Assembly (NCBI GenBank): GCA_041621405.1
Contig: JBFKAV010000198.1
Location: 1 to 5,580, forward strand
Direction of reading: 5' to 3'
Length of the DNA: 5,580 bases
Source: JBFKAV01 sp041621405
GTDB taxonomy: Bacteria > Pseudomonadota > Alphaproteobacteria > Rhodobacterales > Rhodobacteraceae
Shown here: positions 1 through 5,580 of the stretch, piece by piece
How positions within the stretch are numbered: position 1 is the stretch's first letter
Layout: every line of letters starts with the position of its first letter
Position numbers and translations under genes: made by a program
The notes under the pieces: generated by a model
Databases searched by the model: none
Told to the model about the DNA's origin: nothing
What the model saw: only the letters and a program-made list of their open reading frames with translations

Positions 1-3214
<3,214 letters not shown>

Positions 3215-3241
3215 GCCGCGCCGCCTCAGATGCGATAAACG

Positions 3242-3270
3242 AAGGGCCCCCTCGGGGGCCCTTTTTCCTT
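3242..3270 (+). terminator. Intrinsic terminator of the rpoBC transcription unit
   Basis: A perfect 9-bp stem is formed by 3242-3250 (AAGGGCCCC) and 3255-3263 (GGGGCCCTT), closing a CTCG loop. It runs straight into TTTTT at 3262-3266, followed by CCTT. The G+C-rich stem, tight loop and T-run are those of a strong Rho-independent terminator. It lies 27 nt after the rpoC stop and 80 nt before the permease start, so it separates the two genes transcriptionally. The T-run is on the + strand; the opposite flank is less T-rich, so it is probably one-directional. Confidence 0.95.
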
Positions 3271-3334
3271 GTATGACCTGCGCCGGGCAGACGCCTCTGG
3301 CGCTGCGCGCTCGCCGCTGATAAGCGCCGGGCGC

Positions 3335-3344
3335 GAGGGGGAGG
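3335..3344 (+). promoter_or_regulatory. Ribosome binding site of the permease gene
   Basis: GAGGGGGAGG is a strong purine-rich Shine-Dalgarno match, 6 nt before the ATG at 3351. It decides the start among several early methionine codons (residues 1, 14, 15 and 18): none of the later ones has a comparable site in front of it. I found no convincing promoter in the 80 bases between the rpoC terminator and this site. Confidence 0.75.
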
Positions 3345-3350
3345 CGGCGT

Positions 3351-4250
3351 ATGGCCGGCATCAGCGACAACGCGCGCGGCGCGCTTCTGATGATGGCGGC
3401 GATGGCCGGCTTCACGCTCAACGACACCTGCCTCAAGGCGCTGTCGGACGAATTGCCGCTCTACCAGGCGCTGTTCCTGCGCGGGGTGGCGACGACGCTC
3501 TTCCTCTATTTCCTCGCCCGCGGCATGGGCGTCCTGCGGTTCGACCTCCCGGCCCGCGACCTGGGTCTCGTCGTGCTGCGCACCGGCGCCGAGGTCGCGG
3601 CGGCCTATTTCTTCCTCACCGGGCTCTTCAACATGCCGCTCGCCAACGCCACGGCGATCCTGCAGTCGCTGCCGCTTGCGATCACGCTCGCGGGTGCGCT
3701 CTTCCTCGGCGAGGCGGTGGGCTGGCGGCGGCTCTCGGCGATCGTGATCGGCTTTGCCGGCGTGATGGTGATCGTGCGGCCCGGGGCGGCGGGGTTCACG
3801 GTCTACTCGCTCTATATCCTCGCCGCCGTGGCCTGCGTGACCGTGCGCGACCTCTCCACCCGCCGGCTGTCGCGCGGAGTGCCATCGCTCACCGTGGCGC
3901 TGGCCGGCTCGATCGGGGTGACGCTCTTCGGCGCGGCGGGCAGCCTCGGCGGCGCCTGGGCGCCGATCTCCGGCCTCGCGGCGCTGCAGCTCCTCGGCGC
4001 CACCGTCTTCGTGATCCTCGGCTACGTCTGCTCGGTCCTGACGATGCGGGTGGGCGACATCGGCGTCGTCACGCTGTTCCGCTACACCGGGTTGATCTGG
4101 GCGCTGGTCCTCGGCCTCGTCGTCTTCGGCCACTGGCCCGACCTCCTGACGCTCTCCGGCGCCGCCATCGTGGCCGCGACCGGGCTCTTCACGCTCTGGC
4201 GCGAGCAGCGGATCGGGCGCGAGCCGGCACGCAGCCTGCGCATCCGCTAG
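3351..4250 (+). CDS. DMT-superfamily EamA-type permease, substrate unknown
   Basis: This is an inner-membrane transporter of the drug/metabolite transporter superfamily, 299 residues, the usual length for the 10-helix, two-EamA-repeat architecture. By eye, hydrophobic segments lie near residues 9-28, 37-57, 71-91, 98-118, 125-143, 150-166, 180-200, 207-230, 237-260 and 265-284. The first repeat ends in the characteristic stretch at about 98-145 (a proline in helix 4, LFLGE at 117-121, then FAGVMVIVRPG). The second ends in the matching stretch at about 235-284. Helix 1 carries polar residues N24 and D25, with K29 close behind. A short Arg-rich tail follows the last helix, consistent with a cytoplasmic C-terminus. 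Relatives export amino acids or metabolites, or import compounds such as S-adenosylmethionine; sequence alone does not settle substrate or direction. It stands alone, with a terminator before it and the rpsL promoter after it. Base composition matches its neighbours, so there is no sign of recent transfer. Confidence 0.93.
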   Translation: MAGISDNARGALLMMAAMAGFTLNDTCLKALSDELPLYQALFLRGVATTLFLYFLARGMGVLRFDLPARDLGLVVLRTGAEVAAAYFFLTGLFNMPLANATAILQSLPLAITLAGALFLGEAVGWRRLSAIVIGFAGVMVIVRPGAAGFTVYSLYILAAVACVTVRDLSTRRLSRGVPSLTVALAGSIGVTLFGAAGSLGGAWAPISGLAALQLLGATVFVILGYVCSVLTMRVGDIGVVTLFRYTGLIWALVLGLVVFGHWPDLLTLSGAAIVAATGLFTLWREQRIGREPARSLRIR

Positions 4251-4267
4251 GCTTGGGTGGGCGCCTG

Positions 4268-4303
4268 TTGACACCCCCAGCGACTCCCCGTATACGGCGC
4301 CCA
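4268..4303 (+). promoter_or_regulatory. Predicted sigma70-type promoter of the str operon (rpsL-rpsG-fusA)
   Basis: The -35 element is a perfect TTGACA (4268-4273). After a 17-base spacer comes TATACG (4291-4296) as the -10. The predicted start is the A near 4303. The bases between the -10 and the start are GCGCCC (4297-4302), a GC-rich discriminator of the kind found at stringently controlled rRNA and ribosomal protein promoters. The promoter begins 18 nt after the permease stop and lies 194 nt before the rpsL start codon. It is the only such match I found in the gaps between genes. The element match is seen directly; the start site and ppGpp sensitivity are inferred. Confidence 0.85.
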
Positions 4304-4496
4304 CTCGGGCCGGGAGGCTTCCGCTTTCTGCCTGAACCCAGAACCGAAGTGGTCACGATCCGGGCGGTGGCGCCCCGATCCTCTGGAATTCCACCGCACC
4401 GTTCCCGCGAGGTTGGGAACGTCTGCGGTTTTGGCGTTTTCGCAGGTCCGCGGGGGCGCTTGAGAGACGAACTGGTAAGAGCACGGGGAACCGTAA
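4303..4496 (+). promoter_or_regulatory. Structured rpsL leader with possible transcription attenuator
   Basis: This is the predicted untranslated leader of about 194 nt. Three hairpins can be drawn by eye. The first pairs 4318-4321 with 4346-4349 and 4326-4330 with 4339-4343. The second pairs GATC 4357-4360 with 4377-4380 and GGGCG 4362-4366 with CGCCC 4371-4375, around loop GTGG. The third (4393-4429) looks like a terminator. GCGGTGG at 4364-4370, inside the second hairpin, is exactly complementary to CCACCGC at 4391-4397, which overlaps the 5' base of the third. That pairing would exclude both hairpins 2 and 3, as an antiterminator would. No ATG occurs between the promoter and rpsL, so a leader peptide starting with ATG is excluded. 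The ligand or trigger is unknown; folding energies were not computed. Confidence 0.5.
4393..4440 (+). terminator. Terminator-like hairpin inside the rpsL leader
   Basis: ACCGCA (4393-4398) pairs with TGCGGT (4424-4429) and CGTTCCC (4400-4406) with GGGAACG (4415-4421). This gives 13 bp with a 1x2 internal loop and an 8-nt apical loop. It is followed by a T-run interrupted by GGCG: TTTT at 4429-4432, the first T being the last stem base, then TTTT at 4437-4440. The broken T-run suggests partial rather than complete termination. Because it lies downstream of the predicted promoter and 56 nt before rpsL, it could attenuate the str operon. It could also catch read-through from the permease gene, which has no other terminator, or be only a structured RNA element. 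Confidence 0.5.
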
Positions 4497-4868
4497 ATGC
4501 CGACGATCCAACAGCTGATCCGCAAGCCGCGGCAGCCCAAGGTGACGCGCTCGAAGTCGCAGCACCTGCAATCCTGCCCGCAGAAGCGCGGCGTCTGCAC
4601 GCGCGTCTACACCACGACGCCGAAGAAGCCGAACTCGGCCATGCGGAAGGTCGCCAAGGTGCGGCTCACCAACGGGTTCGAGGTGATCAGCTACATCCCC
4701 GGCGAGAAGCACAACCTGCAGGAGCACTCGGTCGTGCTGATCCGCGGCGGCCGGGTGAAGGACCTTCCGGGCGTCCGCTATCACATCCTGCGCGGCGTCC
4801 TGGACACCCAGGGCGTGAAAGACCGCCGCCAGCGCCGCTCGAAATACGGCGCCAAGCGTCCGAAGTGA
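4497..4868 (+). CDS. rpsL: 30S ribosomal protein S12
   Basis: S12 lies at the decoding centre of the small subunit, contacts 16S rRNA and tRNA at the A site, and governs accuracy. The protein is 123 residues, the usual alphaproteobacterial length, and collinear with E. coli S12 almost throughout. The signature TTTPKKPNSA is at residues 39-48 and the loop RGGRVKDLPGV at 83-93. Lys43 and Lys88, where streptomycin-resistance substitutions arise in other bacteria, are both the wild-type lysine, as is Pro91. Asp89, the residue beta-methylthiolated in E. coli, is present. The C-terminus is the basic KYGAKRPK. The ATG at 4497 is preceded by GGGGA (4485-4489) with a 7-nt spacer, a moderate Shine-Dalgarno. 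It is first in the str operon, behind the promoter at 4268 and a long structured leader, and its stop lies 11 nt before rpsG. Confidence 0.99.
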   Translation: MPTIQQLIRKPRQPKVTRSKSQHLQSCPQKRGVCTRVYTTTPKKPNSAMRKVAKVRLTNGFEVISYIPGEKHNLQEHSVVLIRGGRVKDLPGVRYHILRGVLDTQGVKDRRQRRSKYGAKRPK

Positions 4869-4879
4869 GGAGCATATAG

Positions 4880-5350
4880 ATGTCCCGCCGCCACCGCGCC
4901 GAGAAACGCGAGATCCTGCCCGACGCCAAGTATGGCGACACGGTGCTGACCAAGTTCATGAACAACCTGATGACCGACGGCAAGAAGTCGGTCGCCGAGT
5001 CGATCGTCTACAACGCGCTGACCCGCGTGGAGGACCGACTGAAGCGGCCGCCGGTCGAGGTTTTCCACGAGGCCTTGGACAACGTGAAGCCCTCGGTCGA
5101 GGTGCGCTCGCGCCGGGTCGGCGGCGCCACCTACCAAGTGCCGGTCGAAGTCCGCCCCGAGCGCCGTGAGGCGCTGGCGATCCGCTGGCTAATCATCGCC
5201 GCCCGCAATCGCAACGAGAAGACGATGGAGGAGCGGCTGGCCGGCGAGCTCTCGGACGCGGTGCAGAACCGCGGCACCGCCGTCAAGAAGCGCGAAGACA
5301 CCCACAAGATGGCCGATGCCAACAAGGCGTTCAGCCACTACCGCTGGTAA
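4880..5350 (+). CDS. rpsG: 30S ribosomal protein S7
   Basis: S7 nucleates assembly of the 30S head by binding the 3' domain of 16S rRNA, and lines the E site. The protein is 156 residues, typical of the bacterial family. It begins MSRRHRAEKR (the basic N-terminal rRNA-binding arm), has the conserved core KFMNNLMTDGKK at about residues 25-36 and EVRSRRVGGATYQVPVEVRP at about 74-93, and ends KMADANKAFSHYRW, the usual alphaproteobacterial ending. The start ATG has AGGAG (4868-4872), overlapping the rpsL stop codon, at a 7-nt spacing, so translation of the two genes may be coupled. In E. coli S7 represses its own operon by binding a roughly 100-nt rpsL-rpsG spacer; here the spacer is only 11 nt, so that site is absent in its usual place. 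It is followed by fusA after 28 nt. Confidence 0.99.
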   Translation: MSRRHRAEKREILPDAKYGDTVLTKFMNNLMTDGKKSVAESIVYNALTRVEDRLKRPPVEVFHEALDNVKPSVEVRSRRVGGATYQVPVEVRPERREALAIRWLIIAARNRNEKTMEERLAGELSDAVQNRGTAVKKREDTHKMADANKAFSHYRW

Positions 5351-5378
5351 CCGAACTACACCCCGAGGACCTCCCCCC

Positions 5379-5580
<202 letters not shown>

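Noticed and set aside
3269..3324. Possible permease promoter elements (TTGTAT at 3269, GATAAG near 3319)
   Set aside because: They are not spaced as a pair, neither has a partner at 16-18 nt, and TTGTAT overlaps the end of the terminator.
3297..3330. Inverted repeat (3297-3304 with 3323-3330) just upstream of the permease ribosome binding site
   Set aside because: The stem includes a G-U pair, the loop is 18 nt, there is no T-run, and such repeats are common by chance in DNA this GC-rich.
4255..4276. Inverted repeat GGGTG/CACCC between the permease stop and the promoter
   Set aside because: It is only 5 bp with a 12-nt loop, lacks a T-run, and overlaps the -35 element; it is not a credible terminator.
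4322..4330. boxA-like sequence CGCTTTCTG in the rpsL leader
   Set aside because: It matches only about six of nine positions of the boxA consensus, and no boxB-like hairpin stands next to it in the expected arrangement.
4349..4496. Possible leader peptide starting at GTG 4349 in the rpsL leader
   Set aside because: There is no Shine-Dalgarno before it, the frame stays open into rpsL rather than ending near the hairpin, and it shows no run of a regulatory amino acid.
3269..4879. A 536-codon + strand open frame overlapping the permease, the leader and all of rpsL
   Set aside because: It is a frame shadow: Arg/Ala/Gly-rich, begins in the T-run of the rpoC terminator with no ribosome binding site, and covers two confidently identified genes in another frame.

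Overview
The window is a piece of the conserved RNA polymerase / str-operon block of an alphaproteobacterium, all on the + strand. In order it holds the 3' three quarters of rpoC, an intrinsic terminator, a stand-alone DMT/EamA-family permease, a strong promoter with a long structured leader, rpsL, rpsG, and the first 67 codons of fusA. The DNA is GC-rich with strongly GC-biased third positions. The S12 and S7 sequences (S12 of 123 residues ending KRPK, S7 of 156 residues ending in HYRW) and the 'RNFGIMAHIDAGKT' opening of EF-G point to Alphaproteobacteria, most likely Rhodobacterales. That placement is from memory of family sequences, not from a search.

Layout. Positions 1-3214 encode the beta' subunit from just after its first ~341 residues to the stop. 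A textbook hairpin plus T-run (3242-3270) ends the rpoBC transcription unit. The permease (3351-4250) sits alone between two transcription units, with its own strong Shine-Dalgarno. The 246 bases 4251-4496 hold no gene. They carry a near-consensus sigma70-type promoter (TTGACA, 17-base spacer, TATACG; predicted start near 4303) and a leader of about 194 nt with three successive hairpins. The last hairpin is terminator-like. A 7-nt segment of the second hairpin is perfectly complementary to the 5' base of that terminator, which is the geometry of a transcription attenuator. rpsL, rpsG and fusA then follow with gaps of 11 and 28 nt and are surely co-transcribed.

How the parts work together. RpoC is the catalytic half of the transcription machine; S12 and S7 are 30S ribosomal proteins of the decoding centre and head; EF-G drives translocation. 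All are growth-rate-linked, which fits the strong promoter with its GC-rich discriminator. The permease has no evident functional link to them and is best read as a lodger in a conserved block.

The genes themselves are ordinary housekeeping genes with no frameshifts or missing catalytic residues. I see no mobile element, CRISPR array, tRNA or rRNA. The part that deserves a second look is the rpsL leader, together with the fact that the rpsL-rpsG gap is too short for the E. coli type of S7 autoregulatory site.
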